DNA of 64,000 bases from Chitinophaga skermanii (GCF_003259335.1 NZ_QLLL01000001.1:1-64000); one strand, 5' to 3'. Counted from the first letter of the stretch, positions 17,324 to 26,286 are shown. Notes: generated by a model not told the origin, from the sequence alone. Numbers and translations: made by a program.

Positions 17324-17962
17324 TTATTTTTTCGTAGCAGTTTTAGGTTTTGTTGCCGGTTTTGTAGTGGCCACCGGTTTGCTGTCGGAAAACTTGATGG
17401 GTAGGCTTACTTGGGTTTTGTCCCATGCCATTACTAAATCAGCACCACCATTTGCTTTCTCAAATGCCATTGTAAATGCTTCTACTTCATCGGGTGTTGC
17501 TTCTGTTGGTACGTCTGTTCTAACTACATCCAATGTTTGGTTGTATTTATAGGCACCCCAAATGTCCGTGTCTTTATTCAAGATCACTGTCCATTTCGAT
17601 TGGTGTGGAATCGCATAGATCGTATAACGACCTTTTGGTACGGTTTTACCACCAATGGTTACTGTACGGAAGAATTCGATCTCGCTCGCTTCATTCGCGC
17701 CTAAACGCCATAATTTATCATATTCTAGTAAATCACCGAAGATCGCGCGGCCTTTCTTTTGAGGGCGGCTATAGATCACGCGGGCTACTAATGCGCCGGG
17801 TTCACCTTTTACCTTTACAACATATGGATACATAGCTGGGTAGTACGCCATGTCCATCGGGCTCGGATCTACAGGTGGCAATTTTTTCTCTTGGGCAAAT
17901 GTCGACAAACTTGCGAAGGCTAGCGCGATCGCCAAGCCTGCTGCAAAAACGTTCCTTTTCAT
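17324..17962 (-). CDS. DUF2911 domain protein, secreted
   Basis: 212 aa. Signal peptide at residues 1-23 (ends STFAQ). The mature part matches DUF2911: VARVIYSRPQKKGRAIFGDL, YDKLWRLGANEASEIEF, VPKGRYTIYAIPHQSKW and the late VMAWDKTQVSLPIKF. A Thr/Lys/Pro tail (about 195-212) closes it. Found mostly in Bacteroidota; no biochemical function is known. Transcribed alone. Confidence 0.88.
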   Translation of the reverse strand: MKRNVFAAGLAIALAFASLSTFAQEKKLPPVDPSPMDMAYYPAMYPYVVKVKGEPGALVARVIYSRPQKKGRAIFGDLLEYDKLWRLGANEASEIEFFRTVTIGGKTVPKGRYTIYAIPHQSKWTVILNKDTDIWGAYKYNQTLDVVRTDVPTEATPDEVEAFTMAFEKANGGADLVMAWDKTQVSLPIKFSDSKPVATTKPATKPKTATKK

Positions 17963-18069
17963 GGCATTAACGGTTTAATTGATATAATTAAAATCTGTTC
18001 TCAAAACTACAACTATAAGTCATTCCGGGCAACTGCTCTCCCACTTGTTTTGCTGGCTTACCGTGGTTT

Positions 18070-18678
18070 TTACCCCGGCATGACGCCGCCCAAATGCTCG
18101 GCTATATAGCCTTTTACATATTCTTCCAATTTAGGGAAGAAGGCCTCGTAAATTTTTGCTAAAGTTTGGTAATGGTCCTCGAACACTTGGAATGTTACCT
18201 CGGCTGGTGTTTCTAAGTACTTTGCTCGCCTACTTACTCCTCTCATCGATTGGAATATACCCTCCCGGTTTTTATAACTGTATAGCCAATTGTCTCGCTG
18301 CATATACTGTAATACTTGTTTGAATACCGACGGTAAGTGTTCAAAGTCTGTATTCAAAACTTGGTAAGCCTCTTGTGAAAAGTCGTACAGTTGTTTATCG
18401 CTAAAGTGTAAGGGGTCATTGGCTAAGTAATGATCGAAAATGATATCTGTGAAAACGCCGCTGTACAAGCCTACGGCAGGTTTGAACAACTGCTTTGCTT
18501 CCTTCGTAAGGGGGTGTTCGTCGGTGAAGGTATCGATGGCTCTATGTAATCTTATGCCTTGCTGTACGCGTGGTGCAAATTGTTCTATCTGCCTACCTTT
18601 TACAAAGTCGGCGATAAAATTTCCCCGCATGATGTCTTGATCATGAAAAGAAAGATATGCATGCGCGAGGTAGTTCAT
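18070..18678 (-). CDS. Acyl-carrier-protein phosphodiesterase family (AcpH/DUF479)
   Basis: 202 aa, matching the family length when started at MNYLAHAYLSF (ATG at 18678); the open frame to 18837 is leader. HD-like features are visible: HAYLSFHDQD, NFIADFVKG, HRAIDTFTDEHP and FDHYLA. The E. coli enzyme removes 4'-phosphopantetheine from ACP, and the same activity is inferred here. Several His/Asp pairs that would bind the metal are kept. No operon partner. Confidence 0.88.
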   Translation of the reverse strand: MNYLAHAYLSFHDQDIMRGNFIADFVKGRQIEQFAPRVQQGIRLHRAIDTFTDEHPLTKEAKQLFKPAVGLYSGVFTDIIFDHYLANDPLHFSDKQLYDFSQEAYQVLNTDFEHLPSVFKQVLQYMQRDNWLYSYKNREGIFQSMRGVSRRAKYLETPAEVTFQVFEDHYQTLAKIYEAFFPKLEEYVKGYIAEHLGGVMPG

Positions 18679-19094
18679 TTTGTCCGTGATTGCTTTGTAA
18701 TCCTTTGCTGTAGGTTGTTTGGGCCTTACTGATGCTAATGGAATAGTTTTAAATCTGTTATTCAAATATAAGATAATTTGGCGCAGCTGTTCGCTTTTAG
18801 AGGAAAGTGTCCGCTTTTGTAACAACGATTTTTCCATTTACCAGTGATACCGGATTTTGAGTTTAACAAAAGCTTAACTATGCACTTTGCAACATTCTTT
18901 CGATCCGCGCAACTCCTTTACCATAGCATGTTACAGGTTGTTTAAATGTGGTAATTTTCATGGGTGTTATAACACGCTTAACACCCAGTTAATCTAGTTC
19001 CACCACTCTTACCTATTCGCTTGATACCGCTTATCCAGCATACTACTTTTGTATCAGCAAACACAATTAACGCGACCCTAAAAATTTTTCCGCC
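18679..19094. promoter_or_regulatory. Divergent intergenic region between the AcpH-like and PepSY-like genes
   Basis: No gene seen. It contains the promoter at 19020-19051 for the plus-strand gene. The minus-strand open frame from 18837 is judged leader, because the AcpH family begins at 18678. Confidence 0.5.
19020..19051 (+). promoter_or_regulatory. Promoter of the PepSY-like gene
   Basis: CTTG (19020-19023), 20 bp, then TACTTTTG (19044-19051), an exact -7 match. Predicted start near 19057 and a leader of about 38 nt. Confidence 0.65.
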
Positions 19095-19559
19095 ATGAAA
19101 AAACTAATCGCCATTCTAAGTGTTGCCGCCCTATTGTTCAGTGCAACTTCATTTGCAGCTGATAAATACGGTAAAGCAATCATTAGTAACCAGAAAGTAC
19201 TTAACTCTTTTAATCAAGAGTTTGCAGGAGCTGCAAAAGTAACTTGGTATGCAAACGAAGATGAAAAAAGCTACGTTGCCAAGTTCGACATTAAAGAGTC
19301 GAGAGTAACCGCTCATTTCGATGATGAAGGTAACTTATTAGCGACTTCTCGCGTCATTAGCGACAGCGACCTACCTTTACCGGTAATTAGCCGTTTAATG
19401 CACCGTTACCCTAATGAAAACATTAGAAACGTTGTGGAATACACAGCCAACGGTTCATTAACTTACATGATCACCTTGGAAAATGATACCCAATGGAAGA
19501 TCATTAAAGCCGGTGCTGATGGTGGTTTGTCAACAGTTCGCAAACTCCGTAAAGCGTAA
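19095..19559 (+). CDS. Secreted PepSY-like (DUF2874-type) protein
   Basis: 154 aa with a clear signal peptide (residues 1-21, cleaved after SFAA). The mature part resembles small Bacteroidota proteins with a PepSY-like or BLIP-like fold: FAGAAKVTWYANEDEKSYVAKF, then RVTAHFDDEGNLLAT, then a LPVISRLMHRYPNENI helix. A second, diverged member lies at 27103-27546. Function unknown, possibly periplasmic stress or cell-surface binding. Own promoter and terminator. Confidence 0.82.
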   Translation: MKKLIAILSVAALLFSATSFAADKYGKAIISNQKVLNSFNQEFAGAAKVTWYANEDEKSYVAKFDIKESRVTAHFDDEGNLLATSRVISDSDLPLPVISRLMHRYPNENIRNVVEYTANGSLTYMITLENDTQWKIIKAGADGGLSTVRKLRKA

Positions 19560-19602
19560 GCTTATTTGGTTGAAACGAAAATTAAACTGATTCCAAGAAA
19601 AG

Positions 19603-19633
19603 CCTCTCTATCTTTCATGTAGAGAGGTTTTTT
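19603..19633 (+). terminator. Terminator of the PepSY-like gene
   Basis: CCTCTCTA/TAGAGAGG stem followed by T6. Confidence 0.8.
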
Positions 19634-19669
19634 ACATTTGTTAAATAATGTAACCCCGGTTAACCTTTC

Positions 19670-19700
19670 TCTGCAATATCGATTCATTACCTTAACTTTG
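19670..19700 (+). promoter_or_regulatory. Promoter of the DHS-like gene
   Basis: TCTG (19670-19673, one mismatch to TTTG), 19 bp, TAACTTTG (19693-19700, exact). Confidence 0.65.
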
Positions 19701-19736
19701 CAGCTTCTTTAGCAATAGTTAAATATAGATACGAAC

Positions 19737-20711
19737 ATGAATAAGGGACCTATTTCTCAATTTATCACGCATCATTACCGTCACTTCAACGCGGCGGCAT
19801 TGGTAGACGCAGCCAAAGGCTACGAAACCCATTTGTTGGAAGGTGGTAAAATGATGGTTACACTCGCAGGTGCTATGAGTACTGCCGAGCTTGGTATTTC
19901 TTTCGCAGAAATGATCCGCCAAGGTAAAGTTGATATCATTTCTTGTACAGGTGCTAACTTGGAAGAAGATATCATGAACCTTGTTGCACACACGCATTAC
20001 AAACGCGTACCTAACTACCGCGATTTAAGTCCGCAAGAAGAATGGGATTTGTTAGAACAGGGTTTCAACCGCGTTACTGATACTTGCATCCCTGAAGAAG
20101 AAGCTTTCCGCCGTATTCAAAAACACATCTATAAAATTTGGAAAGATGCCGATACAGCCGGCGAACGTTACTTCCCGCACGAGTTCATGTACAAATTGTT
20201 GTTGAGCGGTGTGATGCAAGAACATTACGAAATCGATCCAAAAAACAGCTGGATGCTTGCAGCCGCTGAAAAAAATATTCCTATCATCGTACCAGGTTGG
20301 GAAGATAGCACTATGGGTAATATTTTCGCTTCTTACTGCATCAAAGGCAACTTGAAAACAAGCACTATGAAAAGCGGTATCGAGTACATGATGTTCTTAA
20401 CCGACTGGTACCGCGCTAACTCTAGCGGTAAAGGTGTTGGTTTCTTCCAAATCGGTGGTGGTATCGCGGGCGATTTCCCAATCTGCGTAGTACCTATGAT
20501 GTACCAAGATCTTGAATGGCATGATGTTCCTTTCTGGAGCTACTTCTGCCAAATCTCTGATTCTACTACATCTTACGGTTCTTACTCTGGCGCCGTTCCA
20601 AATGAAAAAATCACTTGGGGTAAATTAGATATCAATACACCTAAATTCATCGTTGAATCAGATGCAACTATCGTTGCTCCTTTGATCTTCGCTTACATTT
20701 TAGGTATGTAA
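19737..20711 (+). CDS. Deoxyhypusine synthase-like protein
   Basis: 324 aa, full-length deoxyhypusine/homospermidine synthase fold. NAD-site segments are visible: TLAGAMSTAELGISFAEMIR, SCTGANLEEDI and IGGGIAGDFPI. The lysine that forms the enzyme-imine intermediate corresponds to Lys296 in ITWGKL. In eukaryotes and archaea this family modifies eIF5A, which bacteria lack; bacterial members can be homospermidine synthases or act on unknown targets. The role here (a spermidine-dependent aminobutyl transfer) is therefore inferred. Single gene with good promoter and terminator; conserved Lys suggests activity. Confidence 0.88.
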   Translation: MNKGPISQFITHHYRHFNAAALVDAAKGYETHLLEGGKMMVTLAGAMSTAELGISFAEMIRQGKVDIISCTGANLEEDIMNLVAHTHYKRVPNYRDLSPQEEWDLLEQGFNRVTDTCIPEEEAFRRIQKHIYKIWKDADTAGERYFPHEFMYKLLLSGVMQEHYEIDPKNSWMLAAAEKNIPIIVPGWEDSTMGNIFASYCIKGNLKTSTMKSGIEYMMFLTDWYRANSSGKGVGFFQIGGGIAGDFPICVVPMMYQDLEWHDVPFWSYFCQISDSTTSYGSYSGAVPNEKITWGKLDINTPKFIVESDATIVAPLIFAYILGM

Positions 20712-20730
20712 TACATATTATTACTTTTGA

Positions 20731-20761
20731 AAGGAGGCTACCCTTGGGTAGCCTCTTTTTT
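20731..20761 (+). terminator. Terminator of the DHS-like gene
   Basis: GAGGCTACCC/GGGTAGCCTC stem with T6, about 20 bp past the stop. Confidence 0.85.
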
Positions 20762-20858
20762 ATGCCCCTTTATGTAGGTTTTGTGTCGTATTTATACTTT
20801 AAAGGGGTTAAATGCGAATTGTTGTTAGCCTAAAAGTAGCTACGCACAATATGCCGAG

Positions 20859-20988
20859 CCTTTGACTTCCCTTTGACTTCCCTTTGACGAGCCTTTGAAA
20901 ACCCTTTGAAATGCCTTTGAAATGCCTTTGACGACCCTTTAAAAGACTTCAACTTGCCTTTGAAAGACTTTGACCTGCCTTTAAACGA
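20859..20988. repeat. Array of 11-bp units based on CCTTTGA
   Basis: Eight exact-period units (20859-20946): CCTTTGACTTC twice, CCTTTGACGAG, CCTTTGAAAAC, CCTTTGAAATG twice, CCTTTGACGAC, CCTTTAAAAGA. Decaying units of 10-11 bp continue to 20988. The first seven bases are conserved and the last four vary, as in the GATAGG-type arrays but with a different core. Confidence 0.9.
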
Positions 20989-21097
20989 AGTTGGCGGTTG
21001 TTGCCCTTGTTAGTCGCAAATGGTAACTTTGGGGTGTTATTTGTATGAATTAGTGGGCTAAATTGAATATTGGGCTATTCCTCGCAGTGGTAAATAC

Positions 21098-21162
21098 AAT
21101 ATACTTTAATGTTCTTTCAATGTTCTTCTAATGTTCTTCCAATATTATCCCAATATGCCAGG
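21098..21162. repeat. Array of 11-bp units based on AATGTTCTTC
   Basis: AATATACTTT (10 bp), AATGTTCTTTC, AATGTTCTTCT, AATGTTCTTCC, AATATTATCCC, AATATGCCAGG. The period is 11 bp from 21108 on. The AAT start is invariant. Confidence 0.8.
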
Positions 21163-21389
21163 TATATTGGAGATCTATTTGCATCTTTCCCGCATATAAT
21201 CAACCCCTTGATCTTCAATTACATTCCTACCCTACCCAACGAGGTTAAAATTTTCTAGCCTAGCATCAATTTTTTTGTAGTTTTATTTGAGAGCGATTCT
21301 AAAAGAGACTAAAGACACTTTTCAACACGATTCAACATCGCACAAACCGTAAAGAAATTCAACAATAGCGAAAAACATCCTCCAACATT

Positions 21390-22559
21390 ATGCTAAAATC
21401 AGCTGCCTACTGCTTAGTACTCATGTCCGTCGTATTCATGAGCTGCGAAACGGGTAAAAACAAACAAACTCAAGCCGACAGTGCAAGGGCATCCGATTCG
21501 GCTAAATTGTTTCTCGTTGAACGAGATTTTGATACCACTATTGGTACCAATAAAGTATCCTTGTTTTACCTTCAAAACTCCCATGGAACACGCATGGCCG
21601 TTACAAACTATGGCGCAAAGGTAGTTGCATTATCTGTGCCGGATCGTAACGGCAAATTTGAAGATATTGTACTCGGCTTCAGTAACATAGATAAATATTT
21701 CGAACCCCACGAAAAGTACTATGGTGGCGTTGTTGGTAGGTATGCAAATCGTATTGGTGATAGTAAATTCAAGATCAACGATACCATCTTTCCCCTTTAC
21801 GCTAACAATGGCCTCAATAACTTGCATGGTGGTAAAAGTGGGTTTAATGCTGTAGTATGGGAAGTATCGCAACCCGATTCGCAAAACCTTGTATTCCACT
21901 ACCGCTCTTACGATGGCGAAGAAGGTTTCCCCGGCAACCTCGACGTAAACATGGTATACACCCTCACAGAAAACAATACATTCCGCATTCACTATACTGC
22001 TACAACGGATAAAGCCACGCATGTCAATCTTTCCCATCACTCCTTTTTCAACCTAAAAGGTGCCGGCAATGGCCCTATTACAGATCATATTCTAATGATT
22101 AATGCCAACGCTTATACACCTATTAAGGAAGATCTTATCCCAACCGGCGAAATTGCACCTGTAGCAAATACGCCCTTAGATTTTACCACGCCTAGAGCAA
22201 TTGGGGAGCACTTAGATACAACGAACGACCAAATCAGGAAAGGAAAAGGGTACGATCATAACTGGGTGCTGAATAACAATAAAGGAAACCTAGCGCTGGC
22301 AGCGAGTATACTGGAACCGAAAAGTGGTCGTTATATGGAAGTGTGGACAACAGAGCCAGGTATTCAATTTTATTCAGGTAATTTCTTAGGTGGTGCCGAT
22401 ACAGGCAAATTCAACAAACCGTACAAATTCCGGGAAGCATTTTGCTTGGAAACCCAACACTTCCCCAACTCACCCAATCAACCGAATTTCCCATCAACGC
22501 TATTATTGCCAGGTAAAACGTATAGTCAATCTTGTGAATACAGGTTTTCTACAAAATAA
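21390..22559 (+). CDS. galM: Aldose 1-epimerase (galactose mutarotase), lipoprotein form
   Basis: 389 aa. Signal with lipobox VVFMSC (Cys at about residue 19), so the protein is membrane-anchored and periplasm-facing rather than cytoplasmic. Mutarotase marks: GRYANRIGDSKF, LHGGKSGFN, the catalytic His in HVNLSHHSFFNLKG, KGYDHNW and the Glu in REAFCLETQHFPNSPN near the C-terminus. It interconverts alpha and beta forms of hexoses. The periplasmic location suggests use on sugars released from polysaccharides (inference). Convergent with chrA with only 18 bp between stops. Confidence 0.92.
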   Translation: MLKSAAYCLVLMSVVFMSCETGKNKQTQADSARASDSAKLFLVERDFDTTIGTNKVSLFYLQNSHGTRMAVTNYGAKVVALSVPDRNGKFEDIVLGFSNIDKYFEPHEKYYGGVVGRYANRIGDSKFKINDTIFPLYANNGLNNLHGGKSGFNAVVWEVSQPDSQNLVFHYRSYDGEEGFPGNLDVNMVYTLTENNTFRIHYTATTDKATHVNLSHHSFFNLKGAGNGPITDHILMINANAYTPIKEDLIPTGEIAPVANTPLDFTTPRAIGEHLDTTNDQIRKGKGYDHNWVLNNNKGNLALAASILEPKSGRYMEVWTTEPGIQFYSGNFLGGADTGKFNKPYKFREAFCLETQHFPNSPNQPNFPSTLLLPGKTYSQSCEYRFSTK

Positions 22560-22577
22560 GTGTTAGTAAAAGGCCGG

Positions 22578-23771
22578 TTAGAACAACCAGCCGAGCAGTA
22601 TAAAAGTTAGTACTATAAAAGGTGACGGCACTTTGCTGTATAACAAAATCAGCAAAGTGCTGATCATTATAGCAACATTATACCAGTTGTATTGAATGGT
22701 CGACATTAAAATCAAAGTCGCTGCCCACATAATACCTACCACCACGGCGTTGATACCTTCTAATGCCCGGTAAATAATCACATGCTTTTTCAAGTTCTGC
22801 CAGATAGGGAAAAAGAAGAGTACAAGTAGCATACTGGGCAAGAAAATCGCGATCGGTGCAATCATACAACCCAATAACTGGTAACCCGTTCCAAGATTCC
22901 TCATCACCATCCCTCCTACATATGCCGTTACGCTAAATGTAGGTCCTGGAATAGCCCGCATGATACCTACCCCGGTTAATAGCTCTTCCGAGTCCATAAA
23001 CTGAGTTTTGGCGCGGAAAACGTATTGTTCTAGCATCATGGCTATTAACACGTCTCCCCCACCGAATACCAAGCTGCCGAAACGGTAGAAGTTCTCGAAT
23101 AAGTTAAAAGGACGACGGGTGATCCAATCGTTTGTACGTGCTACCTCCGACATAATACCCGCCAGGATGAAAATCAATGCGAATAGCCATAGGTTCGTCC
23201 ATTGAATTTTCTTGGGCTTCTCTTCTAAGTCGGGAATCCGTTTGTTGGAAAAGTTCGAGATAATTCCCCCCACGATAATCAATGCAGGAAAGGTCCAAGG
23301 CGATTTAAAATAGTACGCTACTACGAGTGATACTAACGCAATAAGGAAAGTGGCTGTATTTTGTACAGATATTTTATAGGCTTTGATGCCGCCAAAACAG
23401 AGGAAGCCCACGGCCATAGGTTGTACGAACTTGAATATATCGACATGCAACGCTTGTTTGTCGAAGTACTGTAACAGGAAACTCAGCGAGCCCATCAGTA
23501 AACAAGCCGGCGATATCCAAATTAGCAAGGTAAGTACCGCCAATGGTATGCCTCCACGTTTGTAACCAATTAAAGTAAGTGTTTGGGAAGAAGAGGCGCC
23601 CGGGAGTAACTGGCAGAAGGCATTGTATTCCATCAACTCTTTCTCCGTAACGTCTTTGCGCTGTTGCACAAATGTTTTTAGCATCATCGCAAGGTGCCCT
23701 TGCGGTCCACCGAACGCGGTAACGCTATGCAACAAAACAGCCTTTAGGAATGAAAGGTGACGTATAAACAC
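22578..23771 (-). CDS. chrA: Chromate transporter ChrA family, two-domain form
   Basis: 397 aa with about 10-12 hydrophobic segments in two homologous halves. The first carries [13 protein letters not shown] and [23 protein letters not shown]; the second carries the related [11 protein letters not shown] and [22 protein letters not shown]. Two-domain ChrA proteins export chromate by proton-linked exchange; many chromosomal members may have other anion substrates. No chromate regulator is nearby. It has no visible terminator of its own, its stop being 18 bp from galM. Confidence 0.9.
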   Translation of the reverse strand: MFIRHLSFLKAVLLHSVTAFGGPQGHLAMMLKTFVQQRKDVTEKELMEYNAFCQLLPGASSSQTLTLIGYKRGGIPLAVLTLLIWISPACLLMGSLSFLLQYFDKQALHVDIFKFVQPMAVGFLCFGGIKAYKISVQNTATFLIALVSLVVAYYFKSPWTFPALIIVGGIISNFSNKRIPDLEEKPKKIQWTNLWLFALIFILAGIMSEVARTNDWITRRPFNLFENFYRFGSLVFGGGDVLIAMMLEQYVFRAKTQFMDSEELLTGVGIMRAIPGPTFSVTAYVGGMVMRNLGTGYQLLGCMIAPIAIFLPSMLLVLFFFPIWQNLKKHVIIYRALEGINAVVVGIMWAATLILMSTIQYNWYNVAIMISTLLILLYSKVPSPFIVLTFILLGWLF

Positions 23772-23886
23772 GGGCGAAATAGTAATAAACCTGTCGAAAA
23801 TAGTGAAAACTTTAAATTGTTGGCATAATGGAAATTATAAATCGTGGAAATAGACATGAAAATTTCCCCAACTTGCAATTACGTAT

Positions 23887-24048
23887 ATGCAATACGGTTA
23901 TACTGGTTTAGATGTAGACCTTTGTCTATCTTGCGTTTTGCTTCATAAACAAGGAGTTACGGGCTTGGGCATAAATATTGTTGCTTATTTAATTGATGGG
24001 AACGAGAACAAAATAGTTCGTATAGGCGTTTTGGATAGTATAGATTAA
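23887..24048 (+). CDS. Possible 53-aa small protein
   Basis: An ATG at 23887 opens a 53-codon frame ending in TAA at 24046-24048, nine bases before the next gene. The peptide begins MQYGYTGLDVDLCLSCVLLH and ends NKIVRIGVLDSID. Its composition is protein-like, with two Cys in CLSC. No family recognised. The tight spacing to the downstream hydrolase gene supports coding or translational coupling, but there is no motif, so this is tentative. Confidence 0.35.
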   Translation: MQYGYTGLDVDLCLSCVLLHKQGVTGLGINIVAYLIDGNENKIVRIGVLDSID

Positions 24049-24057
24049 ATCATTCAT

Positions 24058-25104
24058 ATGAGGCAATTCGTTGTTTTATGCTTGTGCTGTTTTTGGCTTA
24101 CCCATCTCGCTCATGCGCAGCAGCCCCCCGACTATAATAGCCGCGCGTATTGGTCGAAGTTTCAATTACAACCCGAAAACGCCAAGCCAAAAATTATTTC
24201 AGATACTTGCATGGTGTTTGTAAGTAATCGCCATTTTCAGCCCGATTCCGCCCGTTTCCTCGACGAATTCGTCGATACCCTTCACCTCAACTATTTCTTC
24301 CTCCAAAAACAAGATACTAACTGGCTCGTATACCGTACCCCTTCTTTAAACGATGCCATGTTATTAATGCCTCACCAGAAGGATATTGTTGTTTATGCTG
24401 AAGGTATGGGCAAAATATTCACCAGTAATGTTGATCGTGCTTACCTGCTCACTTCCCAGTATAGTGTAAACGTGATCATGTTTGATTATTCGAGTATTAA
24501 TTCCACTTATAAACCGAAAAGAAACTTTGCTTTCGCACAAGAAAATGCGCGTATGAGTGCGAAGCAATATTTGCAGTTGTTGCACATGCTGCAAGAAGGT
24601 CGTGCCCAGCAAGCAAGTTGGTTAGGCCATGCCAATATCACGTTGTTTTACCACAGCATGGGCAATATCATCCTCAAAAATATGATGCAAACGAAAGGAA
24701 TTGAATTGTTGAACCAGCAACCTTTCATCGATAACCTGGTAATTAATGCAGCTTGTGTACCACAAAAGAAACATGCGAAATGGGTGGAGAAAATTGATTT
24801 TGCAAAGCACGTGATTGTACACTACAACCCGCGCGATATACAGTTGAAAGGCGCACACCTTCTTATGCGGCGAAGATTGTTAGGCGAAAACTTATTTAGC
24901 CATCTTGCCAATAATGCTACGTACGTTAACTTCCGGCCTTTAGCCAATTGGAAACACACGTATTTCATGAACTTTCCCCACGAGAAATTCAAATTGTCGC
25001 CCAGCATGCACGGGTATTTTGCAAAGCTTTTCGGCGGCGATAGTTTAGCGGCAACAGAAGTAATTAACTTATTTGCGTCAGGGAAAACAAAGACAGATTT
25101 ATAG
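24058..25104 (+). CDS. Secreted alpha/beta-hydrolase-like protein
   Basis: 348 aa with a signal peptide (residues 1-20, ending AHAQ). The middle shows a hydrolase-like core: IVVYAEGMGK, VNVIMFDYSS, then FYHSMGNIILKNMM at about residues 197-210, which fits the nucleophile elbow of DUF900-like lipase folds (H-S-M-G-N instead of G-x-S-x-G). A possible acid and His follow in HYNPRDIQLKG and NWKHTYFM. Substrate unknown. Confidence in the fold is moderate. Confidence 0.7.
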   Translation: MRQFVVLCLCCFWLTHLAHAQQPPDYNSRAYWSKFQLQPENAKPKIISDTCMVFVSNRHFQPDSARFLDEFVDTLHLNYFFLQKQDTNWLVYRTPSLNDAMLLMPHQKDIVVYAEGMGKIFTSNVDRAYLLTSQYSVNVIMFDYSSINSTYKPKRNFAFAQENARMSAKQYLQLLHMLQEGRAQQASWLGHANITLFYHSMGNIILKNMMQTKGIELLNQQPFIDNLVINAACVPQKKHAKWVEKIDFAKHVIVHYNPRDIQLKGAHLLMRRRLLGENLFSHLANNATYVNFRPLANWKHTYFMNFPHEKFKLSPSMHGYFAKLFGGDSLAATEVINLFASGKTKTDL

Positions 25105-25132
25105 GGAGAAAATGTTTATAGAACCACGACCC

Positions 25133-25170
25133 GGAGGTGTTTCCTGTTTTTTGGAGGCACCTCCTTTTTT
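25133..25170 (+). terminator. Terminator of the hydrolase-like gene
   Basis: GGAGGTG/CACCTCC stem followed by T6. Confidence 0.75.
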
Positions 25171-25182
25171 AAGTAAAGGAAT

Positions 25183-25216
25183 AAAAAAAAGCTGCGCCAA
25201 GGAATGAGCAGCTTTT
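25183..25216 (-). terminator. Terminator of the 2OG-Fe(II) oxygenase gene
   Basis: AAAAGCTGC/GCAGCTTTT stem with a long T run on the minus strand. Confidence 0.8.
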
Positions 25217-25236
25217 GAATAGATTGCCAGGAGCAA

Positions 25237-26193
25237 TTATTTCTTCAAACCAATTTCGCGCAAGCGTTCATCGAGGTATTCCCCGGCGGTAATAGGTTCG
25301 TATTGTAAAGGATTTTCAGCAGTTACGCAGCTTGGCAAGCAGGTTAAGTCCATGTTCGACTTAGGGTGTAAGAAGAACGGGATGCTATAACGGCTAGTGC
25401 TCCATTTTTCACGTGGAGGATTTACTACGCGGTGCGTGGTGCTTTTCAAACGGTTATTAGTTAAACGTTGTAACATATCGCCCACGTTCACAACAATTTG
25501 TTCGGGTAAGGAAGTAACCGGTACCCAGTTATCTTGCTTATCTAAGATTTGTAAGCCATCGGCAGAAGCACCAACTAAGAGGGTGATTAGATTGATGTCT
25601 TCATGTTGTTCTGCACGGATCGCCGACTTAGGTTCTTGGGTGATAGGAGGATAATGGATAGCACGCAAAATGGAGTTACCATTATGAATTTTGCTATCGA
25701 AATAATGTTCATCTAAGCCCAAGTACAAAGCAATTGCTTGCAACAAGTATTTACCAGAGCGCTCGAAGCTTCTGTAAGCATCGAAGAACGTAGGAGTAAA
25801 TGCCGGTACTTCCGCAACGGCGATATTATCGGGATATTCTGCTTTAATAGGATCGTTATCGGTAACGGTTTGACCAAATTGGAAGAACTCTTTCAAATCG
25901 GGTGCATCGTAACCTTTCGCATGTTCTTTACCGAAAGAAGTGTAACCACGTTGACCGGCTAATTCCGGTTTTTCATAGTCGTGTTTAGTTTCGAAAGGAA
26001 GCGCAAAGAATTGTTGCACGTACTTGTAAAGGTCGGCAATAAGCTCGTCGGGTATACCATGGTTTTTCACCGCCACAAAACCAACATCTTCATATGCTTT
26101 ACCCAGTTGCTGCACAAAGGCTGCTTTACGGCTTGCATCGCCAGAAATGAAATCTGCTAAATCCACGGATGGGATTGTATTAACATTAACCAT
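25237..26193 (-). CDS. 2-oxoglutarate-Fe(II) oxygenase, isopenicillin-N-synthase family
   Basis: 318 aa. N-terminal DIOX_N part (VDLADFISGD, FVAVKNHGIPDELI), then the catalytic 2OG-FeII_Oxy domain with iron ligands in EQHEDINLITLL (His-x-Asp) and TTHRVVNP (His), and the 2-oxoglutarate Arg/Ser in RYSIPFFLHP. The family couples 2-oxoglutarate decarboxylation to hydroxylation or ring chemistry; the substrate cannot be inferred. Own promoter (26214-26221) with a leader of only about 14 nt. Confidence 0.92.
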   Translation of the reverse strand: MVNVNTIPSVDLADFISGDASRKAAFVQQLGKAYEDVGFVAVKNHGIPDELIADLYKYVQQFFALPFETKHDYEKPELAGQRGYTSFGKEHAKGYDAPDLKEFFQFGQTVTDNDPIKAEYPDNIAVAEVPAFTPTFFDAYRSFERSGKYLLQAIALYLGLDEHYFDSKIHNGNSILRAIHYPPITQEPKSAIRAEQHEDINLITLLVGASADGLQILDKQDNWVPVTSLPEQIVVNVGDMLQRLTNNRLKSTTHRVVNPPREKWSTSRYSIPFFLHPKSNMDLTCLPSCVTAENPLQYEPITAGEYLDERLREIGLKK

Positions 26194-26213
26194 AATAATT
26201 ATTTTGGAGAGCT

Positions 26214-26221
26214 CAAAGATA
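26214..26221 (-). promoter_or_regulatory. -7 element of the 2OG-Fe(II) oxygenase gene
   Basis: TATCTTTG on the minus strand, an exact TAnnTTTG match, 20 bp before the ATG. Confidence 0.6.
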
Positions 26222-26250
26222 CGTGTTTTTACAGCGCCAAGCGTTTATGT

Positions 26251-26286
26251 AAAAAGAACAGCAGCAAGCCTTGGGGCCGCTGCTGC
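26251..26286 (-). terminator. Terminator of the exbD-like gene
   Basis: CAGCAGC/GCTGCTG stem enclosing a second GGCC-type pairing, followed on the minus strand by TTCTTTTT. Confidence 0.75.

Larger units (their letters stand above)
20762..21389. other. Intergenic region with two 11-bp-period arrays
   Basis: No ORF. Holds the CCTTTGA array (20859-20988) and the AATGTTCTTC array (21098-21162), about 110 bp apart, then an AT-rich leader for the aldose epimerase gene. Confidence 0.7.
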
